Source of the DNA: Bifidobacteriaceae bacterium
GTDB lineage: Bacteria; Actinomycetota; Actinomycetes; Actinomycetales; WQXJ01
Direction of reading: 5' to 3'
DNA length: 24,062 nt
NCBI GenBank assembly: GCA_031255075.1
Contig: JAIRTF010000183.1
Coordinates: 1 to 24,062 of the forward strand
Each line of letters opens with the position of its first letter. The stretch's first letter is position 1. Both the position numbers and the translations under genes were made by a program. This document shows, piece after piece, positions 6,826 to 13,542 of this stretch. The notes below the pieces were generated by a model. That model searched no databases, was not told where the DNA came from, and worked only from the letters and a program-made list of their open reading frames with translations.

Positions 6826-8282
6826 CAGCAATCGTGACTTCGTGGCGGGTCCGCACGGGTCTCAGGTCTGGTGTCGGAGCAGTCAAGCCGACGAACTGGC
6901 CCAAGCTTCCTATTGCTCTTTCGCGAGTGAGATGCCGCTACCTCGGGTGACGTGCGCTTGAGCCGTCAACGATGAAGAGACTAGGCGAGGAGAGCGCCTG
7001 GTTGTTTGTTGGCGGCGGCTCCCCTGGTTGCGACGAGTGAGAGCGCTGCTTGGGTTACGCCCAGGGTTGGCTGTGCGTGGTGAAGAGGAAATGAAGCAAC
7101 GCGACACCGGCGAAGCCGACTCTGCGGCCAAAAGGGGACCTTCGTTTGGCGCGCTTTTCGTCTAGATGCGAATGGCGACCGGTGCGCAATCAGTGCGAAA
7201 GCGGTCCTGTTGGGGGGCAAGGCGGCTTCTCGAGCCGCGCGATCCCCCGAGAGATCAAATGCCTTCGCGTTGGGTTTGCGGTCTTGGTAGGTGTTCCTCA
7301 CTGCGGTGGCGGTCGACTTACAGTCGGCAGGCACGTGCCCCGCGTGGTAGCGGGCGTGACTATTCGAGCTTTGGTGGCTCGGTCCTTGGTTTCGCCGCAT
7401 CCGTTCGGTCGGTGTGCCCGCGCCGCAGCGGTGGGTTGACGTGCCCAGCTGCCACCAGGTGGACGCGAAGAGGCGCGACTACACCGGGCTTGGGAGGCAA
7501 CTTGCATTGCTAGTCGAGTCCTGGGAATTGGGCGCCTTATGGGCTCCTCAGTTTGGCGCCAGCCTGTCGCGTCGGTCCACAGATTGCGGAGCGTAGCCAG
7601 ACTAGTGCGATGACGTACCTGTGCAAATGCGGGCGATGATCCTCGCGGCCTCATGTCACTAGCAGCGCTCTCGTCGGTGGAGCCGAGGGCGACTGCGGAC
7701 CGACCTGGAATTGGCCGCAGTTGAGCTTTCGATGTAAGGAGCCTTCGAATTGGTCAGCGACAGCGCGTCAGGCGGCGCCGGGCAGCGTCGCTGGGTAAAC
7801 GCACTGCATGAGCACCTGGAACCGCGTTAGCTGCCGAGAGCCGGACTGGCTGTGCGTAGACGACCACGCTGGCCTGACGGTCGCACCGCCAACGGTCCTC
7901 AGACTCGCCAGCGCCGATTGGAAGTGGATGCAACCGAGCGGCCAGGGATGATGATCGCCGAAGTGTTCATTGGCGGTTTCACGAGTCCCTCGTCCACGCC
8001 ACCTCCACGGCCCCGATCTCCTGGGTCGCCCCGTCTCTCTTGCCGGGTAGACGGACTCTTGGTCGCCGATCTCGTCCGCGGAATGGCCTCCGTTTGGTGT
8101 GCCCTCTGGAAGGCAGGTTGCGGGCGGGCTCCACGGTTGGTTCGGTGGGGGAGCGCGCCTGGGGAGGTGCACCAGAATTACAGGCCTGTGATCTAACATG
8201 GCAGTGCGTGGCGTCTGCCCGTGGCGCCAGCCGCCACCGGCACCGGTCGCGCATGCAGCATAAAGAAGCTTGAGGAGCAGGA
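6826..8282. other. 1.45-kb stretch with no convincing gene
   Basis: I see no family signature on either strand. The longest minus-strand ORFs (6981-7400 and 7768-8319) are rich in Arg/Pro/Ser/His with no recognisable domain or ribosome site. The best-looking small frame is plus-strand 7808-7951 (47 codons, MSTWNRVSCREPDWLCVDDH at its start), which has a natural residue mix but no clear ribosome site; I do not call it. No tRNA T-loop, tmRNA or RNase P core was found. The stretch may be decayed accessory DNA. Its right end carries the leader of the DUF3263 gene, with GAGGAG about 8 bases before its ATG. Confidence 0.5.
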
Positions 8283-8564
8283 ATGGGTGAGCCGGCCAGG
8301 GCACTGGAACCAACGGCATTGGACGAGTTTGAACGTCAGGTCCTGATGTTTGAACGGCAATGGTGGCGCTATGAGGGCTCTAAAGAGGGCGCCATCCGGG
8401 ACCTGTTTCAGATTGAGCCGACCCGTTACTACCAGGCGCTGAACCGCCTGATTGATTCGGATGAGGCATTGGCCTTCGACCCGCGCCTGGTCAAGAAGCT
8501 GCGCCGCGGACGCGAAGCCCGGCTCGACGCGCGGTCAGCGCGCCGCCTGGAGCCACCCAAGTGA
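8283..8564 (+). CDS. DUF3263 domain protein
   Basis: A 93-residue protein matching DUF3263 over most of its length: LDEFERQVLMFERQWWRYEG, then AIRDLFQIEPTRYYQALNRLIDS, DPRLVKKLRRGRE and an Arg-rich tail. The helical pattern with TRYYQ-x-LN resembles a small DNA-binding helix-turn-helix protein, and the basic tail fits nucleic-acid contact, but no function is established for the family. The start is ATG with a good GAGGAG ribosome site. The LytR_C gene follows 28 bases later, a pairing I recall as usual in actinobacteria. Cytosolic. Confidence 0.9.
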   Translation: MGEPARALEPTALDEFERQVLMFERQWWRYEGSKEGAIRDLFQIEPTRYYQALNRLIDSDEALAFDPRLVKKLRRGREARLDARSARRLEPPK

Positions 8565-8592
8565 GAACCACCTACCGATAGGCTTGGACACC

Positions 8593-9171
8593 GTGAGCAA
8601 GAACACATATTCGTACCCGCCGGACGAGTTCGATCAAGTCGATATGAACTCGCGGCCCAAAGAGGTGCATGCCGCATCGCGGGGCGTGTGGAGCCATGTT
8701 TGGCCATTCTTGCTGGTCATAGTGCTGGTACCGACTGTTGCTTTCTTGGCCGTGCACTTCTTGGCGGACAACGACCCATCAGCCGGCCCAGACCCCACCA
8801 CGCCGGCACCGACTGGAGATCAGCAGCCCACCGAGCCGGTTGACGAACCAACCGATGATCCGGTCCCGCCTGAGCCCACCACCCCAGAGCCGCCGCCGCC
8901 AACAGTTGATTACGCGGTAGTGGTCACCGTTTACAACGGCGGCGGTACCGAAGGGGCCGCCGGCCGCGCTGCTGAGAAGCTCAGGGGCGCAGGCTTCGCG
9001 CAGGCTGCCTCCAAGCAGCAGCCGAATCCGGCCAAGCCGACGGCCGCCACCATCTACTACTCCTCGCAGGACCAGATCGCCACCGCTCAGGAGATCGCCA
9101 CGCTGCTGGGCGCGGCCGTCACTTTGGACGCCCAGGTGGCCCAGGGCGGCATCGTCGCTGTGATCTTCTGA
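8593..9171 (+). CDS. LytR C-terminal-domain membrane protein
   Basis: A 192-residue membrane-anchored protein. It has a short cytoplasmic N-terminus, one membrane segment at about residues 33-57 (VWPFLLVIVLVPTVAFLAVH), a Pro/Thr/Asp/Glu-rich linker to about 110 that would cross the wall, then a LytR_C domain (VVVTVYNGGGTEGAAGRAAEKLRGAGF to the end). The fold is known as the C-terminal domain of LCP (LytR-CpsA-Psr) proteins; here the catalytic LCP domain is absent, so it is a stand-alone LytR_C protein, probably envelope-related. I chose GTG 8593 (MSKNTYSYPP); the frame opens earlier inside the DUF3263 gene, which is not credible. The ribosome site is weak. It converges on the permease gene with a 15-base gap. 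Confidence 0.85.
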   Translation: MSKNTYSYPPDEFDQVDMNSRPKEVHAASRGVWSHVWPFLLVIVLVPTVAFLAVHFLADNDPSAGPDPTTPAPTGDQQPTEPVDEPTDDPVPPEPTTPEPPPPTVDYAVVVTVYNGGGTEGAAGRAAEKLRGAGFAQAASKQQPNPAKPTAATIYYSSQDQIATAQEIATLLGAAVTLDAQVAQGGIVAVIF

Positions 9172-9186
9172 CCGGCCGCAAGCTTG

Positions 9187-10284
9187 TCAGCGTCCGCGGA
9201 TGGCGTCGAATGGTTTGATCATGCTCGCCGCGGCGTGGACGCAAAGGGGTGCCAATGGCAGCAACGCCCAGACGCGGAGGCAGTCCCAAGCCGTAGCTTC
9301 CAGCACCACTCCAGTTAGGCGCGGGGCCATCACGCAAGCGGCGGCGAACATCCCGGCGCCCAACGGCGCCGCGGTGCCGAACAAGAAATCCACCGACACC
9401 ATGGTCGCCAGTCGCGTGCCCCGCAGTCCCATCAGACCGTAGAGGCCCACTTCGGCGCGCCGCGCTAACCACAGAGCCACCTGGAAGACGGTGACAGCTA
9501 ACACGACAGCCAAGGGCGCCCAGCGCGAGAGTCTGTTTGCTAGCTGGTCGGCGGGGCTTGAAGCTAGCTGCTCGCCTCCCATGAAGGACGCGACAAACGT
9601 TGGCGCCGTTTCGTTGAACCAGCCCACTAGCTGCTCCTCCACCTGCTCGCGCGCTCCCGGCTCGGCCTCAACCCAGCACTGCTTCACGCCGCCTACCGGG
9701 GCCACCGGCACCACTAGCGCATTGGAGAGTTCGGCCGACCGCGCCTCCGCAGCCGTCGCCACGACTTCAACGCTGTCGCCGACCCCGGCCACCAGGTACG
9801 GCACCCAGCCTGAATCGGATATGCCGAGTCGTCTCGCGACCCGCGTTCCCGCCCTGACCGACCCGTCGTCGGCCCGCTCCTGCAGGGTCGGCCACATGGT
9901 GGCCGCGTAGCCGGGAGTGGCCTCAATCAAATCAAAGCTGACCTCGGCGTCAATAGTCGAGACAACCCGCCTGGAGGCGACCACGCCGCCTGCGGCGACC
10001 ACACCGGGCATGGCCCGCAGGCTATCGCAGCGGGCGGCGTCCAAGCTCTGGCCGTCGTTGCGGTGAACCGCGAACAGATTCCAGCCTGCCCGCACCAACT
10101 CGTCGTTGTAAGCCCTGATCCGACCTACGTCAACAGTAGGCGCAACGACGGCTAAGGCTCCAAGCAGGATCCCGACCACCGCAGACACCGCAGTCTTGAC
10201 AGGACTGGCGCGAAGATTGGCTAGCGCCTCGTTGGCCGCGAGACGGTAAGGGTACCGGGCCGGACGAGGTTCACGCGACGGCAT
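9187..10284 (-). CDS. ABC transporter permease, FtsX/MacB-like
   Basis: A 365-residue permease, last gene of a four-gene export operon. An N-terminal membrane segment (SPVKTAVSAVVGILLGALAVVA) is followed by a large extracytoplasmic domain of about 200 residues and then three C-terminal membrane segments (from WAPLAVVLAVTVFQVALWLA to the end). This is the FtsX/MacB topology, typical of transporters that act on envelope or extruded substrates. ATG 10284 (MPSREPRPARYPYRLAANEA) overlaps the end of the ATPase gene by 14 bases; the frame extends further up inside the ATPase gene but without sense. The substrate is unknown. The gene is convergent with the core LytR_C gene, marking the edge of the accessory block. 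Confidence 0.85.
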   Translation of the reverse strand: MPSREPRPARYPYRLAANEALANLRASPVKTAVSAVVGILLGALAVVAPTVDVGRIRAYNDELVRAGWNLFAVHRNDGQSLDAARCDSLRAMPGVVAAGGVVASRRVVSTIDAEVSFDLIEATPGYAATMWPTLQERADDGSVRAGTRVARRLGISDSGWVPYLVAGVGDSVEVVATAAEARSAELSNALVVPVAPVGGVKQCWVEAEPGAREQVEEQLVGWFNETAPTFVASFMGGEQLASSPADQLANRLSRWAPLAVVLAVTVFQVALWLARRAEVGLYGLMGLRGTRLATMVSVDFLFGTAAPLGAGMFAAACVMAPRLTGVVLEATAWDCLRVWALLPLAPLCVHAAASMIKPFDAIRGR

Positions 10285-10900
10285 CGGACAACCGCCCACC
10301 CTCCAGGCGGTAAGCCGCCGACGCGGTCTGGGCGACATATGGGTCATGGGTCGCCACCACGACCAAGGCCCCCCGTGCAGCGGCCCAGACCAGACCACGG
10401 CAGACAAGCTCACGGGATTCGGGATCTAACGATGCCGTCGGCTCGTCGGCCAGAATCAGGTCGGCACCAGCCGCCAACGCGCGGGCCACCGCGACCCGCT
10501 GGCGCTCGCCTCCAGATAGCTTATAAACCCGCTGGCCGGCCAACCGGTCAATTCCCAAGGTGACCAGGGACGCTTGGGCAGCTTCGGTCGCCACCGGACG
10601 CGGTAGTCCGCGCGCCGCTGGCCCTAAAACCACATTGTCAAAAGCTGTGCGCCGGTTCAGCAGCGCTGCGGACTGCACTATCCACTCCCAACCGACGCCA
10701 TGGCCTGGGCTTCCATCGACCCGAACGCCACCAGAGCTTGTCGGCACCGCTCCCGCGATCACCCCTAACAAGGTCGTCTTACCGGATCCAGACGGACCCA
10801 TCACGGCCGCGACCCCCGGTCCCTTGAAAGCAGCGTTGAGGCCGTCCAACACCTTCCTGGCGCCAAACGCCACGGTGCAATCGAACACTTCGATCAGCAT
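10271..10900 (-). CDS. ABC transporter ATP-binding protein
   Basis: A 209-residue nucleotide-binding subunit. Walker A GPSGSGKT is at 35-42, the Q-loop Gln at 76, signature LSGGE at 128-132, Walker B LILADEP at 148-154, and the H-loop in VATHD near 188. The compact length and partner fit the LolD/MacB ATPase type that works with FtsX-like permeases. The ATG lies inside the end of the adaptor gene (7-base overlap) and its own end overlaps the permease start, so the three proteins are translated as a coupled set. Confidence 0.93.
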   Translation of the reverse strand: MLIEVFDCTVAFGARKVLDGLNAAFKGPGVAAVMGPSGSGKTTLLGVIAGAVPTSSGGVRVDGSPGHGVGWEWIVQSAALLNRRTAFDNVVLGPAARGLPRPVATEAAQASLVTLGIDRLAGQRVYKLSGGERQRVAVARALAAGADLILADEPTASLDPESRELVCRGLVWAAARGALVVVATHDPYVAQTASAAYRLEGGRLSDAVA

Positions 10901-12003
10901 CGGCGGTCCCCGGCCGCTGGGGCAATACGGACTCGCTCTCCGGGGCTGAGAGCACCGGTGATGATCGAGTTGCCGCTGACTTCCCCAACCACCTTGACCG
11001 CCACCGGTTCAAGGGCATTCCCGTCGACCCGTAACACGCACGTTGTGCCGCCGCTTGTGGCGACTACCGCAGCAGCTGGCACCAGGAACTCGCCGACTCC
11101 TCCTGTCCGCCGCAAGCTGGCGCTGACGGAGGCGGCGTTCGCCGCCACTTCCGCGCTCAAAACAGCCAGCGAATCAGGCGCGACCTCGGTTCGGTCCTCA
11201 GTCAATCCAAGCGTGACTGATCCGATCAGCAGTGACTCATCTTCCTCCGCAGTCACCAACTCTTCGGGAGCAACTTCTCTGGCAGGGCCCTCCGCTTCAC
11301 CATCCTCGTCTAAGGCTCCGGACTTGTGAGGCCCGTCGGCGGAAGCCACCACCGCCCGCGACAAGGACGGTTTGGCCGTCGCCATCGGCGTGCCAGCTGG
11401 CGGGGCCGGCGCCGCCACCTTCAGATCAACCGAGGCCAGCGGATAGCTCTCCTCCGGCAGGTAAACCAACCAGGCAGCCTCGAAGACCGTGCCGTTCTGG
11501 CTGAGTGCCCCTGTCTTTCGGGACCATTCCTCCACCGCCCGCTCCGTCGCCTTGCCGTAAGCACCTTTATCCGCAGACAGATCGTAACCAAACAGGGTAA
11601 GGCACTGTTGGAGTACTTCGACGTCCTGGCCTTTGTCCTTCGACGCCACTGTACCTTCCATCGGATAAGCGCTGGCGCAGGCCATCCGGTCCACGCCCGC
11701 CACACGCGCCACCACATCACCAGAAGACAACAATCCCCCGGGCTCCGCCACCACTTCTTGGACCAGTCCTGTCCAGTCAGGCGCCACCAGGGCCGTCGGC
11801 GAACGCCACGTCAACACCAACTCGACATCGCGAATCGAACCACCGTCATTCGACCTGACCTCACCATCAACCGCGACTGGCTCGTCGAACGAAACCGCTT
11901 GGCTGCGCTCGCTCAGCAACCAATAGGCCCCTGCTGGCGCCAGGCACCAGACCGCCGCGCCGATCCAAGCCAACCAGGACCGCACCAAACTTTTGGCAGC
12001 CAT
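10894..12003 (-). CDS. export adaptor with peptidoglycan-binding domain (HlyD/MacA-like)
   Basis: A 369-residue membrane-anchored periplasmic adaptor. It has an N-terminal membrane anchor at about residues 8-30. A half-lipoyl motif (GLVQEVVAEPGGLLSSGDVVARV) is at about 79-101. A PG_binding_1-type domain at about 122-165 (GQDVEVLQQCLTLFGY, then GAYGKATERAVEEW) and a C-terminal barrel region (PAAAVVATSGGTTCVLRVDG, then GLSPGERV-like GALSPGERVRI) complete it. Actinobacterial exporters often carry such adaptors in which a peptidoglycan-binding domain replaces the coiled-coil hairpin, as there is no outer membrane to reach. An acidic insert at about 215-255 is unusual. It lies 25 bases after the lipoprotein gene and overlaps the ATPase gene. 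The fold assignment is by motif. Confidence 0.82.
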   Translation of the reverse strand: MAAKSLVRSWLAWIGAAVWCLAPAGAYWLLSERSQAVSFDEPVAVDGEVRSNDGGSIRDVELVLTWRSPTALVAPDWTGLVQEVVAEPGGLLSSGDVVARVAGVDRMACASAYPMEGTVASKDKGQDVEVLQQCLTLFGYDLSADKGAYGKATERAVEEWSRKTGALSQNGTVFEAAWLVYLPEESYPLASVDLKVAAPAPPAGTPMATAKPSLSRAVVASADGPHKSGALDEDGEAEGPAREVAPEELVTAEEDESLLIGSVTLGLTEDRTEVAPDSLAVLSAEVAANAASVSASLRRTGGVGEFLVPAAAVVATSGGTTCVLRVDGNALEPVAVKVVGEVSGNSIITGALSPGERVRIAPAAGDRRC

Positions 12004-12028
12004 TACACGTCACGCCCCAAACCGGCCC

Positions 12029-12694
12029 TCACCAACCGTACCCACCAACAACCTCCCGGTCCGGATACAAGCGCTCGACTTCGCTCCGAATACACTCAGT
12101 GACAGCGTTGTCAAGGTCCGATCCCACCTCTGCGGCATCGCCCCCCACGAAATCCCGAACGGACTTCTCCTCACCCGAAGTTTCGAAGCCCTTATCCGCC
12201 AAGCACTCCCGAAGGGCCTCGTGAAGCACTGGGTCCATCTGCGGCTCATGGGAATGACCGTAATCGTAATCCAAGGGGTCGAAGTAACGATCCTCGCAGG
12301 CGATCTCGTTCTTGCCTTGCTCGATTGGGTCCACGACGTTGCCCGGATCAATCATGAACTCATATGTCAAGCCATCCAACGGATTGACATAGGGACCAGC
12401 GGCGATCCCTTCACCGACCTCCTCCAGACAGCTACGGAACAGATCGAATGCCTCTTGGTATTCCTCGGCCGTGATCTCGCCATCTTCAAGCATCGCCGCC
12501 TGCTCGGTGTAACCCTGCCGCTTCAACTCCCTGGCATCAGACCGGATATCGGACGACGACACGCGCTCAGCGCCGCCACCCGCCGCTCCGCAGCCAGAAC
12601 TGGCCATCCACACCAGCGATAAGCACAAGCTGAGGGCGACGGCGCGCCCCCAACAACGCCCACGCGCCGTCACCAGCGCGCCGCCAGCAGACAT
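12029..12694 (-). CDS. predicted lipoprotein of the ABC export operon, four cysteines
   Basis: A 221-residue predicted lipoprotein. The start ATG 12694 has AGGAG five bases upstream; GTG 12709 is in frame but would lie upstream of that site. A hydrophobic signal ends in A-S-S-G-C, with C35 as the lipid attachment residue. After a helical segment (AAMLEDGEITAEEYQEAFDLF) four cysteines follow: C89 (RSC-L-E-E-V-G), C133 (IAC-E), C164 (REC-L-A-D-K-G) and C201 (TEC-I). The arrangement parallels the lipoprotein at 5956-6825. It is rich in Asp/Glu. Similar lipoproteins beside peptidoglycan-binding adaptors are common in actinobacteria in my recollection, with no assigned role; substrate capture or immunity is possible. 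It is the first intact gene of the operon. Confidence 0.82.
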   Translation of the reverse strand: MSAGGALVTARGRCWGRAVALSLCLSLVWMASSGCGAAGGGAERVSSSDIRSDARELKRQGYTEQAAMLEDGEITAEEYQEAFDLFRSCLEEVGEGIAAGPYVNPLDGLTYEFMIDPGNVVDPIEQGKNEIACEDRYFDPLDYDYGHSHEPQMDPVLHEALRECLADKGFETSGEEKSVRDFVGGDAAEVGSDLDNAVTECIRSEVERLYPDREVVGGYGW

Positions 12695-13000
12695 TGAAAC
12701 TCCTGCCACCGCTCAGTTATACGTGTAACGCCAAGACGAACCGCCTGGCCGGATGGCCTAACCTTGAGTACGGGACTCTCCGCCTTGCAAGTCCCCTCGT
12801 AGGTGCCTGTATTAGACACCAATCCCGTGGCCTTCGCCTTCACTTTGTAGACAGCGCAAGTCTGTTTCGTGGTCGACACATAACCCTGGGTCGAAGACCC
12901 GCTAATACGCCCGCAAATTGTCTCATCACCACACATCCATCCAGCGTACAGGGCCTCGTCAGAGTGGGGCAAGTGGGTGATTGTGACCTGCGGTTTCGTT
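12670..13000 (-). pseudogene. 3' remnant of a cysteine-containing gene, cut by a transposase fragment
   Basis: A minus-strand frame with natural residue use runs from about 13000 to its stop at 12670, overlapping the lipoprotein start. It reads KPQVTITHLPHSDEALYAG, then WMCGDETICGR, a Ser/Thr stretch, KQTCAVYKVKAKATG and TYEGTCKAE. Four cysteines in about 70 residues suggest a secreted or disulfide-bonded protein. No start or signal peptide remains; upstream the sequence becomes the antisense of an ISAs1-type transposase, so the 5' part was lost or displaced. It would have been the first gene of the ABC operon, and overlap with the next ribosome site suggests coupling. No family recognised. 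The left boundary is approximate. Confidence 0.5.
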
Positions 13001-13305
13001 TGGGCGCGGTGGCGGCGGGCGCCAGGTCCCTGAAGGCGTTCGGGGCGTGGGCGCAGCCCGGCCAGGTCGCCGAATGGGTCCAAGGCCACTGGGGAATCGC
13101 GAACCGGCTCCACTGGGTGCGGGACGTCACCTACGACGAGGACCGGTCCCAAGTCCGCTCCGGCAACGCGCCCGCCGTCATGGCGGCCCTGCGGAACATC
13201 GCAATCACAGCGCTCAGGCTCCTGGGTTGGGACGACATCGCAGGCGCCGTCAGACACCTCTCCAGAGATCGCCAACGAGTCGCTCACCTGCTACTCACCA
13301 ACTAA
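13000..13305 (+). pseudogene. ISAs1-family transposase, 3' fragment
   Basis: The C-terminal part of an ISAs1-type (H-repeat-like DDE) transposase: EWVQGHWGIANRLHWVRDVT, then YDEDRSQVRSGNAPAVMAAL and RNIAITALRLLGW, ending VAHLLLTN. The glutamate in the WVxGHWGIxNRLHW region of the family belongs to the C-terminal catalytic part; the earlier catalytic residues and most of the gene are absent. Clear similarity starts near 13040. The frame is open further left, but that part is antisense to the cysteine-gene remnant. Element ends are not resolved; the right end probably lies between 13305 and the CIRCE elements. It sits at the boundary of the ABC block and the core groEL locus. Confidence 0.8.
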
Positions 13306-13365
13306 GACACGACCTTGACGAGGCCCTGTCTTGGCCGCTTGAATGGCGGACCACCCAGCGGCGGA

Positions 13366-13392
13366 TTTGCACTCTCGGCCTGAGAGTGCTAA
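13366..13392 (+). promoter_or_regulatory. CIRCE operator 1 (HrcA site) of groEL
   Basis: TTTGCACTC, nine bases, then GAGTGCTAA. This matches the CIRCE consensus TTAGCACTC-N9-GAGTGCTAA with one difference, in the left arm. It is the binding site of the heat-shock repressor HrcA and lies about 150 bases upstream of groEL. Confidence 0.92.
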
Positions 13393-13400
13393 CCATGGAG

Positions 13401-13427
13401 TTAGCACTCTCTTCGTGGGAGTGATAA
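13401..13427 (+). promoter_or_regulatory. CIRCE operator 2 (HrcA site) of groEL
   Basis: TTAGCACTC, nine bases, then GAGTGATAA: a perfect left arm and one change in the right arm. It lies 35 bases (centre to centre) after operator 1, so both could be held on roughly the same DNA face region. A possible promoter, TTAGCA (13401-13406) and GATAAC (13423-13428) with a 16-base spacer, would be covered by this operator; that promoter call is weak. Confidence 0.92.
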
Positions 13428-13542
13428 CGAGCCAGGTGAGGCCACAGCTCGGAGGCGTGACGTGAACGCCGCCGGATGTGACCGTCCGTCGCGGGCACCC
13501 GGTTCGACCTTGCCCAACCAAGCAAAGGAAACGTAGAGACGA

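Noticed and set aside
6981..7400. 139-codon minus-strand ORF
   Set aside because: No recognisable domain, unlikely composition and no ribosome site.
7808..7951. 47-codon plus-strand frame with natural-looking composition
   Set aside because: No ribosome site and no family known to me; kept only as something to test in the gene-free stretch.
7768..8319. 183-codon minus-strand ORF
   Set aside because: Rich in Pro, Arg, His and Trp without any motif; it crosses the ribosome site and start of DUF3263; probably non-coding.
13486..13520. A GGTTCGA string like a tRNA T-loop
   Set aside because: No acceptor stem, anticodon arm or other tRNA features around it; it is part of the groEL leader.
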